Shown here: positions 28,796-39,320 of the stretch, one piece after another
Numbering within the stretch: the stretch's first letter is position 1
Layout: every line of letters begins with the position of its first letter
Source of the DNA: Cladopsammia gracilis
Taxonomy: Eukaryota > Cnidaria > Anthozoa > Scleractinia > Dendrophylliidae
Direction: 5' to 3'
Length of the DNA stretch: 64,000 nucleotides
Assembly (NCBI GenBank): GCA_022457155.1
Contig: JAJGOT010000038.1
Location: forward strand, 1,655,001-1,719,000
Notes under the pieces: model-generated
Database searches by the model: none
Told to the model about the DNA's origin: nothing
What the model saw: only the letters and a program-made list of their open reading frames with translations
Translations under genes and position numbers: made by a program

Positions 28796-30900
28796 ACAGC
28801 TTACAGCGCACTGCTTGGTTAAGCCAATGACATTTTGTCATGGATATTTTGTTACTGTTTTGGTACTTTTATATAGTGTACATCTGCGTGAGGTACTCTA
28901 ATGTTAATGTTGTATACATTTGGTTCAAATATAAGGATTACATGCTCTATGGTGAGGCCACCTTTAATAATTTCAAACAGAACAACCTCCTTTTGCAAGC
29001 AAGACAACTGCAAAGATCATACAAAGATTCAACTCCTTTCAATGTTGAACCGATTACATACCCAAATAAATGGCATCTCCATACAAATTCCTTGGACAAC
29101 AGTAAATAAAAAAATAATGAAACTTTGTTGTCAACACCCAAAATACATCCGTCAATTCCACCATTGCCCAGGCATTAACATTTTGCAAAAAAATTGGCAA
29201 ATACCCCAAGGCTGGCATGAAAAAAAAAACAACTGTTTAAATGCCCCAAGGTACACTGCTGTAATTGATTGATGCATAATTTCAATAGTAAACAAACGGA
29301 TTGTGCCCTCCAAGACTGATTTTGCCAAACACTACTATAAAATTTGACTCCTCTGCATCCTCTGACCCCAGAAATCATGTTTTCAAGCATGAAAGATAAT
29401 TGAAAGCTGTTGCTCCTGAACAGGAAATTTCCACAATTTCAGACACAACACCATTTGCTGTAAAATCGTTTCATCATGTTTAACCCCACACATCTTTTGG
29501 AAAGCGATTCTATACCTTTAGCCATAAAGGTATAGATTGATATATTACATTTCTAACCCTTTAACTCCCAAGACTGCAAATATCAAAATTAAAAAAAAAA
29601 ACCTCCCAAATTTCATTTTGTAAAATATTGAAAAACAAATCATACCATCCAAAATTACTGTCGAAGAGGTTTCATTCGAATGCTTGCACTATAGCATTCA
29701 TACACCATAGGATTTCGACCACAGACTCGAAAGCTAAAACTACACCTGGGACTGACATGGTCAACAACAAATATCAAAAATGAATAAGTTTAATCTATGT
29801 CTTTAGCACAAAAAAACAGCTCATTAAAACCAATTCGTCTAAATTCAGTCTTAAGTTCTAAGTCAAAAAATTATCTAACAAATCATAACTGCTGCAGATC
29901 TTTACATGCATCAAGATCTCAAGACTGTTCTTATCATAATTGATTAATTCATCTTGACCTTTGTTATTGTTTTCCATTTCCACTCTCATGTCAACCTCTC
30001 CATTGAAGTTTCTGTCTTGTACCCAAATGTTCCTCAGTACTCATCGAAATCGTAGACAAATCTTCACTTGATTATGCAATCGACGCTGCAGTCGCCATTT
30101 CGATTAAATTCGCTGCACATTTCCTGTTCATAACATTGTGACGCCATATTAAAAAGTCCGAAGCGAAATAATCAACTAACAAAGCGAAAAATTCGGCAAA
30201 TTATCGTCACATCAGTGGCCAGAAAAGCTGTTTTGACAAACATAAACCGTGTTATCTAAGCCAGCGGTTTAACAACAGATTTACACCATTCCCCCACCGC
30301 GATGCGACGTAATCGTGGCCGAGTCCTGGGGGGGAGAAACTCCTACATAAAAATGACGAGAGTGCTCGTCGTACCTTTCAGGGTGCAAAATTAGTGGATT
30401 AGTCCCGGGGGGAAAAACTGACCGGAAATTGTCTATTACAATTGTCAGCCTCAGTTAAATTGGTGTTAAAAATAATTTTCATTGAGCCACGCCCACAAAT
30501 GAGATTCTGGTACCTTTTAGGGGTCTTTTCGAAAGTTTCCGACGACCACCCCCGTCATTTTTATATGCGAGGCACTTCCCCCCCCCCCCCGGGAAGGGGG
30601 CCGACTGTCCACCGCGGTCAAACGTCCAAATATGACCAACAATGTATAGAAAAAATTTAGTTGACGTTACTATCTTTTAATTTTTCTGAAAATGATCAGC
30701 TTTTTCCGTTGAAAACTGACCAAACTCTTCGCCTGATAAAAAAAATTATGTTGGCAAATGGCGCCGACAATTCTGCAGTTCACAGTATTTAAACGCTTAC
30801 ACCTTTTTTAGTAAACTTTCAAACCATTTGATAAATTCACAGTGTATTCGCAACATATTAAACTTTAAACATTTTAAGTACTTTGCTAAACTTTTACAAA
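28796..30900. other. No supported gene
   Basis: Several frames of up to about 120 codons exist around 28840-29390, but none shows a domain, and they overlap each other on both strands. A small hairpin TATACCTTTAGCCATAAAGGT lies near 29512-29532. The segment 30290-30640 is GC-richer with C and G homopolymers. Confidence 0.45.
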
Positions 30901-31399
30901 TTCCTCTCCCGGGGGGGAGGGTACTTCCTAGTAATGGGCTAATGGGGATGTGCCGCTGGATGGGGTCGCATTTTCACGACTGGATTGACTATAATGGGGT
31001 TGCATTTTCAATAGAGTTACTAGAATGGGGTCGCAAATTGTCGGAATTTTTTGGGGTAAGAAAATTCTGGCAAGTATTTTTTTTGGGTAGTTTTAGCTTG
31101 TAAATATTTTCGGCTAACAAATGTACCAGAAGGTTTGTAGGTGAAGAGTAAAGTCTCCTACATTTAATAAATGTGTCAACTCATTTGAAGATGACCTAGA
31201 TAAAAGTGTTCCGAACTCAAGGTAGATGGCTAAACAGAAAGTGACTAAGTTGGAATTGCGAAATTTATATTTACTCAAAAGTGACTAAGATGGGGTCTAT
31301 AATTGGCCACAAAATAGACTATAATGGGGTAGAGGCTCTGAGAGGCCAGCGGCACATACCCACCAAAAGTTGACCCAAGTACCCCCCCGGGTTCCTCTC
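30901..31399. mobile_element. MITE with 8-bp duplication TTCCTCTC (hAT-like)
   Basis: TTCCTCTC flanks both sides (30901-30908 and 31392-31399). Between them the ends are CCGGGGGGGAGGGTACTTCC and, in inverse, CCCGGGGGGGTACTTGGGTC, continuing into a second inverted block GTGCCGCTGG. An 8-bp target duplication with short inverted ends fits hAT transposons. The interior has repeated ATGGGGT-type words and no ORF of note. Confidence 0.6.
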
Positions 31400-31559
31400 G
31401 TTTGACCGCGATAAGGTCGAGTGTAGCCGTAGTTCATCAACCACCCCCCCCCCCCCAAAAAAAAAAGTGGTAGAAACGAACTGCGGACCTCTCAGAAAAC
31501 CTAGGCATTTTTTGATTGGTTACTTTCGATCCAAAACTTGCAACACTGTTGTACAAAAT

Positions 31560-31612
31560 TCATATAAAAGGGAATAAATCAACTTTTTGCCCATAGCAGA
31601 CAAACAGCTATA
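31560..31612 (+). promoter_or_regulatory. TATA-type promoter of the RPA-like gene
   Basis: CATATAAAAGGG at 31561-31572 is a near-consensus TATA box, 41 bases before the ATG at 31613. A pyrimidine-purine start would fall around 31590-31600, giving a very short leader. Confidence 0.5.
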
Positions 31613-32861
31613 ATGTCGTTACGTAATCGTTCGCGGGATAAGACCGGCAAAAACCCAAAACCCACTCCAAATAGGCCTAGACCTTCCCAATTATCTCTGA
31701 ACGAACAAAGCAACACAGTCCACGAAGTAAACCCAAGTCCTTCTGATTCATCGCCAATCTTGATAAAAGAAACCGCCGACAGGAGTAACTCGCAACGTCA
31801 GCAAACGGCTTCCAAGACAGCCAGCTGCACTCCGACTAAACGTTCTGATGATGTTGTTATTGCGTATGTCCACCAGTTGTCGCCACCTAAACGAAATCGA
31901 AAAGACACAATGGACTACTCTACGCTACTATTGCAGACCGAAGAGAAACCTTATCAAGAAGCGTTGCTCTACTCCAAGCACAAACGTAAAATTCTAACTG
32001 ACAGTGAATCGTCCCGCACAGCAGTCAAAATTCAGCGCTTCACGTACACAAGCGATCGTAAGAAACTTATCATAAATGACATGACGAACATATCCGTTCC
32101 CAACCAAACCGAATATTCCTTTCAGTTCCAAGATACTGTATCCGCATCGCCATTGCTTTCAGTCGCAGAAATTTTGACCTCTTGTTCTGAATGGGATAAA
32201 GTGTCGGTATGTGCAAAGGTCATTAACGTCTCCAACACGGAACTTGCTGGTCGAAAAAAACTACACCTGGCTCAAGCCACTATTGCAGATACAAGTGGAT
32301 CAATTCTGCTTGATATTTGGGAGGAGCATATCGCAAACATCAAAACTGGAAATGTTTACCGCATTTCTCCAGTTCAAGTGCGTGTTTGGAACGAGGCAAA
32401 AAAAACTAGCAACCACAGAAACTTCAATCATTACAGCAGTAACAGATGGAACATTGTCTGAACTTGAAATTTCAGAAGAACATCAATTCGAAAGTGACAC
32501 AGAAACAGTAACAGTACAAAACTTCCATACAGTTGAAAAAGTAGAGCAATTTACTGCTTGCCTCAATTGTTCAAGAAAAATTCTTCAAGAGACTTCGAAA
32601 ACCATTGTACACTGTGACAGGTGCGGACATACAATGAGAACTTCCCTCTGTTCTACTTTTGTTTGTGCAAAATTACTTTTCCATGTTAATGACCAACAAA
32701 TTCATGTAATTGCGTTTCAAGATGTACTAAACAATGTTATTGAAGGAGACTTGAGTAGTTTTTCCGAAATAGAAATCGCAGAAATGCTCTTGCTTTTAGA
32801 GAATGTAACCATTACATACAATGGAAAGTCTGGAGTGGTAAAAGAACTCAAGTCAGTTTAA
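31613..32861 (+). pseudogene. RPA70-like single-stranded-DNA-binding protein, one frameshift
   Basis: The first 160 residues are basic, Ser/Pro/Thr-rich and probably disordered. An OB-fold follows (SEWDKVSVCAKVINV, KLHLAQATIADTSGSILLDI, YRISPVQVRVWNEAKK), resembling the second DNA-binding domain of replication protein A. After a frame change at an A8 run (32399-32406) the other frame continues with TACLNCSRKILQ and VHCDRCGHTMR. This is a CxxC...CxxC zinc ribbon like the third RPA1 domain. It stops at 32861. The gene is single-exon with TATA box and poly(A) signal. It may be a retrocopy, or a gene carried by a rolling-circle transposon as in other animal and plant Helitrons. The lesion is a single extra A. 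Confidence 0.7.
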
Positions 32862-33102
32862 ACTTATTTCCCTTGTATTATTTACTTAGCAGTCCTTCAT
32901 AATCATTGCTTGTAGTAGATTTCTATCGTTTTTCTTATCTTTCCAAGACAGATGTTGCGTTCTTTGAAACTCAGTTTCAGTTATTTGTTAATTTTTTAAT
33001 ATGTTGAAATTGCAATTTCGAGTAGTTTAGTGCATTGTTTTATCGACTGCTAAACTTTTATTACTTGTTCATTGAAGTTGGTTTTCTTTTACACCTTTGT
33101 TA

Positions 33103-33110
33103 ATAAACTG
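33103..33110 (+). terminator. Poly(A) signal AATAAA
   Basis: GTTAATAAACTG about 240 bases after the RPA-like stop carries the canonical AATAAA signal and is followed within 20 bases by A-rich sequence. It would give the single-exon transcript a short 3' untranslated region. Confidence 0.5.
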
Positions 33111-33550
33111 TTGAAATTACAAACAAAAATATTGATGTTTTATTTTATTAGCACGGGAAAGGAAGAAAATTTCAAATTGCAAATTTAGATAACACTGCTC
33201 TAATATGAAATAACATTTAGATGAATCGTTACGACTCTACAAATCCATAGACATTTTAGAATCGAAATCTGTTGTTGCATGCTTCTGAATTTTAACATGA
33301 CGTAAGTGAAAACCCCAATTAGTAAAAACCTTCTGAATACGACGCAGCGAACAATCTGTCATTATCAGTTGTCGATAATTCGCTAGTCCCCACAAGATTT
33401 ATACAGTTTCCAATTAGAAATATTCATCGATACGAAGAATCCTTGTCAATGTTCACATTGATTCCAATTCGAATTTCACTCGGAAAATCCACTCACTACT
33501 AACACAATAAAGTTAGAATTAGTCGTTCCCTACGCAAGAAGTTAACAATA

Positions 33551-34059
33551 CACCTTATTCCAAAATGGTGGCCAATTTATTATTTTTTTCGCGTTCGAAG
33601 AACGCAATTATAATCGCGTTCGAAGAACGCAATCCTAATTTCGTGTTGGAGACAAATTTGAGATTTTTTGGTAGACGGTCTTCCAAATGGCCGCCCCTAT
33701 TGTTTTTTTTTCAGGGGCTCATTTCCGCCGGAAATTCCTTCGAACGCGTCTCCATTATCTGTGATTACTGCTAGTTTGGTTTGTGTTGGTTGTCCTGTGG
33801 TTTACATGCAGTAAAATTTGAGATTCTTCCAAATGGCCGCCCCTATTGGTTTTTTCACGGGCTCATTTCCGCCGGAAGTTCCTTCGAACGCGTCTCCATG
33901 ATCTCCGATTACTGCTAGTATATGTATGTTAATTAGCCCTTGTTGCCTCGTCAGCATGTGCAAAATACAACAGAATTTTCACGCGAAAATGAGGCAAAGG
34001 GGGCTAATTGAAATGCATACAAAAGAATAACAAATTGCCCGCCATTTTGGAATAAGGTG
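33551..34059. mobile_element. MITE with TA duplication and CACCTTATTCCAAAATGG ends
   Basis: CACCTTATTCCAAAATGGTGG at the left is matched by its inverse at the right end, and TA lies outside both, as for Tc1/mariner elements. Inside, a ~90-bp block (TTCCAAATGGCCGCCCCTAT to GATTACTGCTAG) occurs twice in direct orientation at 33683-33773 and 33823-33918. GCGTTCGAAGAACGCAAT is also repeated in tandem near 33588-33632. Confidence 0.65.
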
Positions 34060-34287
34060 TATGCCACGAGTTTAAGCTGTACACAGCTTCTTGTTTTAAC
34101 TTACATTTCAAATTCGGCTTGCTGCCATTACTAATTTGAAAAATGACTGCGACCGAACCTGAGAATTGGGTCGAGTTGGCCTAAAGAGGAAGTGACGTCA
34201 AGAACTCAACACACCAAAACAAATGTGGCTACTTTCGCATGCATCTTGAGAAGTGCGAGGGTTGCAAGCTCGAGTTTAAGTGACATT

Positions 34288-34596
34288 ATGCCAGGTAGGT
34301 GGTGTGTTGTCCAAGACTGTGGCCAATTACACGACGATGAACCAGGAATTTCTATCCACAACTCACCTAATAGCGGCAACGTTCGAGCAAAATGGAAAAG
34401 TTTCGTTTGCCTTCACCAAAAGAACTTCAATCCCGGACACGTGGGAAAATTTGCTGTTTGCTCGGATCATTTTAAGAATGACTGCTTTACGCATGCATAT
34501 CCAATGAAAGGCATAACAAGACGTCTAAAACCAGGATCTATTCCCACCATATAGAAGAAAACATCTAGACCCGTTTCTGAGCGGAGTCGAAGAAGG
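34288..34596 (+). pseudogene. THAP zinc-finger exon, one nonsense change
   Basis: ATG at 34288 opens MPGRWCVVQDC; the C2CH pattern is completed by FAVCSDHF, and the finger closes with RLKPGSIPTI, as in THAP domains of P-element transposases and their host relatives. The frame is then cut by TAG where families usually carry Trp, a one-base change from TGG. If that codon is read through, the frame continues as KKTSRPVSERSRRR to a consensus splice donor, GTGAGT at 34597. THAP domains bind DNA. A possible second exon begins at 35117. Probably a transposon-derived gene. Confidence 0.7.
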
Positions 34597-34602
34597 GTGA
34601 GT

Positions 34603-35116
34603 GAATTTGTTTCTGTCTAACATCAGCTTAGTACGTGTTGCATTTTCTCACTTTCGCCTGCGACGTTTATCATCTGCGCTGTTGCAGACATCCCAACATT
34701 TCTGATAATGTAAATCAACAGACTTTTACCTGTAGTACATCGCAATTCTTTTTATTGTATAGTTCAGTGATATAAAAAGCATGTTCTCTTGATAGGTCGA
34801 ATTGCGACTTTTAGTGGGGACTCGAGAATTTTTATTCCTGACATATGACCAATACATTTATTTTACAATTGTTAGCAGCAGCTTACTAGGAAACTATTTT
34901 ATTAAGGATAAGTCCAAAAGAGCACTCGTTCAAAATGCAAAGAATTGAAGTATTTTACAGAGTTGTGTTTCAGGTTTAGGTTTTATTTATAGTTCAGTTA
35001 TCTTTTGGTCAGGGTTCCTTGTAATGTGTGGTAAACTTCACACTCTATGATAGGGCTTTCATATTACATTGACTGGATGTTATTCAACTGACCTTTCCAA
35101 TTTATTTTATTGATAG
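34603..35116. other. Putative intron of the THAP gene
   Basis: AT-rich sequence between the donor GGTGAGTG at 34596-34603 and an acceptor TTTATTTTATTGATAG ending at 35116. It contains no coding motif. Reading phase is kept across the junction. Confidence 0.35.
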
Positions 35117-35440
35117 ATGCTTAATGAACTGTTTGCTGAACATGCCAATGCCCAGCCCATGCAAGCTGAGCAGGCTGTTCCTGATGTTGTCGGTGCTCAT
35201 GAGATTGAGGGGGCTCCCGAGTTCGAGCAGGCGCTTCGGGACGAGGGAGGTCATGACTGAGGGAATTCGTGATGCTGAGGGAGCTGCTGCAGCTCAAAGA
35301 GCTCCTGAGGCTGAAGGGGCTCTTACGACTGAGGGGTCTCTTGCGGTTGAAGGGGCTCTTGTGGCTGAGGGAGGTCCTGAGGTTGAGGAGGACTCCTGAG
35401 GTTGAGGGGGCTCCTGAGGCTGAGGGAATACCCGAAGAAG
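35117..35440 (+). pseudogene. Second THAP-gene exon with acidic hexapeptide repeats
   Basis: Following the acceptor, the frame reads MLNELFAEHANAQPMQAEQA and stops at 35258-35260. Neighbouring frames continue a repeat of about 18 bp (GAGGCTGAGGGGGCTCCT type) encoding E-A/V-E-G-A-P/L about ten times up to 35440. The repeat drifts between frames, so the exon is broken or the array is a non-coding minisatellite. It runs directly into the LINE ORF1, so the boundary between the two is uncertain. Confidence 0.4.
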
Positions 35441-35823
35441 ACAACGAGTCCTGGCTGAATACTGGAACAAAGGCGAAGGAAGTGCTTTGGGAAAAGCTAG
35501 ACCTGAGCTTTGAACTGGTGATTGAATGAGCGCATCGCTCTGGAGCAAGATCAATGACAGGTGCTGTCGTTGGCATTGACAGACGCCCAAGAGCCATAGT
35601 GTGTCGTTTACGTGATTGGAAGCAAAAGGATGAAATTCTTAGAGCCGCCCGAAGGATGAAACCGCCTGGTATATTTGTGAATGAAGACCTCGCAAACGAG
35701 AGCATGGAAAAACGGAAAGCACAGCTTGATAAACTCAAGAAGGCCAAGAGAGCTGGGAAAACGGCATATTTTGTGTTGGACAGACTCGTTATAAAGGACA
35801 GACGTACAGTAGAGTCCAGCTAA
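35437..35823 (+). pseudogene. LINE ORF1p C-terminal region
   Basis: After WLNTGTKAKEVLWEKLDLSF comes LVIE, then a TGA (35527-35529) where an Arg codon CGA is expected, then AHRSGARSMTG in the same frame. RPRAIVCRLRDWKQKDEILR, PPGIFVNEDLA and AYFVLDRLVIKD follow. This is the RRM-like and C-terminal RNA-binding part of L1/CR1-type ORF1 proteins, which coat LINE RNA. The N-terminal coiled coil is not evident. It stops at 35823, 85 bases before the ORF2 frame. Confidence 0.65.
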
Positions 35824-35907
35824 GTTCATTTATTTATCTACTTATTCCTTTATTATTCACTAGTAACGATAATATGTCCCTTAATGTTTTACCGTTTAGT
35901 CACTTAA

Positions 35908-37677
35908 ATGATAATGAATTCAGAAATGGACCTATTCGTTTCGACCCTGAGACTATCAAATTTATCTATAAATCCTTTGACTTGTGATTTTGGGCGGTTT
36001 TTAGTTCGGTCTGATGATCTGGACCCTGACATACATTTCAATATTAGCGGTGGTTGTTCTTACTATGTGGAAGATAAATTTAACGATACTCTTCAAAACG
36101 AAACCATGATCAGTCGTGAACAATCGAACTATCTTTCGTTTTTCCATCTTAACATTCGAAATAAGGTTGATGAATTATCGACTCTTCTATCCACCCCAAA
36201 TATAAAATGTTCTGCTGTTGGGATAACTGAAATCTGGTTACAAGATTCATCACTTGGTGTCAACATTGATGGTTATAACTTTGTTTACAAAAATCGCTCT
36301 GCCAGATCGGGTGAAGGTGTTGGTTTGAATGTGTCAGACAATCTTGATTTTAGAATTCGCACAGACATTTATGCTTATGAAGATAAGGTGATGGAATCAT
36401 TGTTCATAGAGATCATTCGATCCCATGAGAGAAACGTTATTGTTGGTATAATTTATCGCCCTCCAAATCAAAATGTAAATGATTTCGTGACTAGAATGAA
36501 CGATGTATTAGGAAAAATATCGCGGGGCAACAAAATATGCTTTTTAATGGGAGATTTTAATTTGAATCTGCTGAACAATCAAAATCACAACGCCACTGGA
36601 GAATTTTTCGATGGCCTGTATTCGCATCTGTTTTTTCCCTTAATCACACTACCTTCCTGAATTACTTCTCACACTGCAACTCTGATTGATAACATTTTTT
36701 TCCAGTCATTTCAAGCATGATTATTTGAGGTCTTGACTATAAATAACTGACATTTCGGACCATCTGCCAATATTTTCCATTTCCCTTGATCATATGCGTA
36801 TCCACCAACGCCAAGAAAGTTTATTTGTTTGTGACAAAAGCGAGCAAAATGTCTCCAACTTCTTAGAGGAGTAGATTGTATTGACTGGTCCAACTTAAAC
36901 GGGTATAATGATCCTAATATCTGTTATAGTAAATTCCTTGAGCGATACTCTCAAGCTTACGAAAAACATTTCCCTTTAAAGGAATTGAAACGCCACCTTC
37001 ATCCGTGAAAGCCATGGATATCTCAGGGCCTACTTAAATCTATGAAGAAGAAAAATAAACTATACAAGCAGTTTCTTTCGAATCCCTCCCCCCTGAAGGA
37101 ACGGAAATATAAAACATATAAGAACAAATTGAATCACTCCTTAAGAATTGCAAAACGTTTATATTATGATAAGAAATTAAACGAGTCAAAATCTAATATG
37201 AGAGCCACTTGGCGTCTGCTTAATGAGGTTATAAGCAACAAGAAATTGAGACCTAAACCCAACTCTGTTTTCAAAGTTGATGACTAAGAAATTTCTGACC
37301 CAATGGGGATTGCAAAGCGATTTTGTTATTACTTTAGTAATATTGGACCAAACCTTGCCAAAGGGATTCAATCTGCCACTTTGCATAAAAATTTTCTTTC
37401 TGGTGATTTCCCTCAGTCTATGTTCCTAAATTTAGCAACTCAGGAGGAGATTGTAAACATTGTATGTAAGTTTCCGGCGGGAAAATTGGCAGGGTATGAC
37501 AACATTCCCATGTCTACTATAAAACGTTCTATTGGCAGCATTTCCTCTCCATTAACCCACATTGAAAATCTCTCTATTATTCACGGTATCGTCCCTAATG
37601 AACTGAAAATTGCTCGTGGTTCCTATTTTTAAATCAGGTGACAAAGCTCTCTTCAGTAATTAGACCTATCTCAGTTG
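35908..37677 (+). pseudogene. LINE ORF2: EEP endonuclease, linker and start of reverse transcriptase
   Basis: The 250-codon frame contains SFFHLNIRNKVDELSTLL, VGITEIWLQD, GIIYRPPNQNVNDFVTRM and MGDFNLNLLN, the conserved blocks of LINE endonucleases. It stops at 36660 just before the conserved TSHTATLIDNIF, which is still visible after the stop. Later pieces at 37042-37287 (KKKNKLYKQFL to WRLLNEVIS) and 37303-37632 (YYFSNIGPNLA, FPAGKLAGYDNIP) belong to the linker and the start of the reverse transcriptase. At least three lesions disrupt it, and catalytic reverse-transcriptase motifs are absent. Confidence 0.75.
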
Positions 37678-37686
37678 GGAGTATCT

Positions 37687-37738
37687 AATTTTCGCGGGTC
37701 ACGGGTCACGGGTCGCGGGTAACTTGTCGCGGGTTGTA
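37687..37738. repeat. CGCGGGTCACGGGT tandem repeat
   Basis: GCGGGT and ACGGGT words are repeated six times within 50 bases, directly after the point where the LINE reading breaks off. Confidence 0.7.
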
Positions 37739-37824
37739 GGTGAAAAACTAATTATCACAAAGCGCTGCTTACGAAGAATTCCTTACACAGGTGTTTCATC
37801 TAGACAGGTCACTCGCCCTCTAAA

Positions 37825-37854
37825 GTACGTACGGTTAGCACTAACCGTACGTAC
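37825..37854. repeat. 30-bp near-perfect palindrome
   Basis: GTACGTACGGTTAG and its exact reverse complement are separated only by CA. Such a palindrome can be a transposon end joint, a foldback footprint or a dimer-binding site. No neighbouring gene explains it. Confidence 0.8.
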
Positions 37855-37945
37855 ATAGCCCCTTTTTTTATCTCTCCCCAGGAACGCCTCTTGGAACGTT
37901 CGACTGTACCGCTTCTATTGGTATAACCGTTCCTCTTAACGACCA

Positions 37946-38360
37946 GGCCCCAGATGTTCGAAGGCTGGATAACACTATCCACCTGATAAACCGCTATCCA
38001 TCGGATGTGTTAACAAAACATACTATCCATTATGTGAGCGGAGAACAAATTTATGCCACAGTGTATTTGAATCAGTATGTAAAAACAACACTAGTAGACT
38101 TATTAGTTGTATACCTCCTACCAAGTCCGTTGATTATAACCTGAGGAAGGCCAAAAAAAAATGATCGTTTTAGGAATTCTTTTTTTTTATCGCCCAGTTC
38201 CTCTAAGAATCCCGATTGTATTTTTAATAATTGATTGTATTTTAATAACGTAATTCAGTTCTGTAGACTGCAAAGTTATTTAATAAACGCATCTATCTAT
38301 CTGTCTGTCTATCTATCTATCCAGTGGATAGTGTTATCCACTCTTCGAACAACAGGGGCC
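37946..38360. mobile_element. MITE with GGCCCC ends, interrupted by a LINE 3' tail
   Basis: GGCCCCAGATGTTCGAAGGC and GGATAACACTATCCAC at the left are matched in inverse by GTGGATAGTGTTATCC-type sequence and CTTCGAACAACAGGGGCC at the right. The middle (about 38020-38330) ends in a (TATC)n tract and contains a frame with IPPTKSVDYNLRKAKK. This resembles the end of a LINE ORF2 with a microsatellite tail, inserted into the MITE at CTATCCA. Confidence 0.55.
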
Positions 38361-38529
38361 AACCAGGGCTTTATATATAAGTGCAGCTAAACACGGTACT
38401 CATGTCATATACTCCTAAGATATGTCATAAGTAGTGGTTCAAATTTTCCTGCGGTTTAAAGGTTTTCAAGACAGTTCATTTAATTTTGAATTTCTTTTAT
38501 GTCTCCCTTCCCAGTTGCAATTATTCAAA

Positions 38530-39320
38530 ACGTAAAAATTATGCTAAGTTAATTCTTTGGTCAACAGTCGAGCTTTGTTTGCAAAGAGCGCTAAAAGAAC
38601 TGTAAAAACATCCAAGTGTTGTGATAAATTTTGGCTATGCGAGATGGCCGATTTATTGATTAAATCTAACACAGTCAAATAAATTAATTGCCAACGATTT
38701 GTTCAATTATTAAGCTCTAGCAAAGGTGAGGGCACGAGAAAAAAGGCGCCCAGATTAAAATACTCTAAAAATTAAAAGAGGCGGAGGAAGGGAGGAAGGG
38801 AGGAGGGTCGAACTTGCAGAGCGCGTGTCAGGTCTGGAGACAAAGAGGACGAATACATGGAACATGCTTCGTCTTATACCCTTAAACGAAATCGAGGCTA
38901 TGTACTTTTCCAACCAAACTCGTGACCCTTGCTCAACAGATTTTCTATTGTCATGAAAGTCACCAGATAGTCTCGTGATTATTGCTCAATACTCTTTGTG
39001 CGATGTCGGACCCTACTTACTGCTCCTTCTCACTTATTTACAGTCAGTTAAATTTTAATTTATTTAAAATTAAGTCGACTTAGGGGGCAGGAGTCAAAAG
39101 GTAAAGATTATGCTAAGTCAATTCTTTGGTCAACAGTCGAGTTTTGTTTGCAAAGAGCGCTAAAAGAAATGCAAAAACATCCAAGTGTTGGGATAAATTT
39201 TGGCCACGCGAGATGGCCGATTTATTGATTAAATCTAACACAGTCAAATAAATTAATTACCAACGATTTGTAAAATTATTAAGCTCTAGCAAAGGTGAAG
39301 CATGAGAAAAAAGACCACAA
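38530..39320 (-). repeat. Split direct repeats of the DIRS-like element
   Basis: A block of about 220 bp occurs at 38530-38755 and again, same orientation, at 39103-39320, differing at scattered bases. Both include CAACAGTCGAG, GCAAAGAGCGCTAAAAGAA and GAGATGGCCGATTTATTGAT. They flank a 350-bp spacer. The inner copy overlaps the recombinase C-terminus. This is the B1-A2-B2 arrangement of Ngaro/PAT-type elements. The partner A1 repeat expected at the 5' end is absent. Confidence 0.7.

Larger units (their letters stand above)
35437..37677 (+). mobile_element. CR1/L2-like LINE, truncated inside the reverse transcriptase
   Basis: ORF1, endonuclease, linker and the first reverse-transcriptase block are present in order on the plus strand, but the sequence ends at FKSGDKALFSN-x-RPIS near 37677. 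LINE copies normally lose their 5' end. Here the 5' part is kept and the 3' part lost, which implies a later deletion or insertion. The clade is judged from the style of the endonuclease and ORF1. Confidence 0.7.

Noticed and set aside
30442..31103. Two plus-strand frames in the GC-rich MITE
   Set aside because: They cross G and C homopolymers and MITE inverted repeats, without domains.
35121..35747. 208-codon minus-strand Ser-rich frame
   Set aside because: Antisense of the GAGGCTGAGGGG repeat and LINE ORF1; low complexity.
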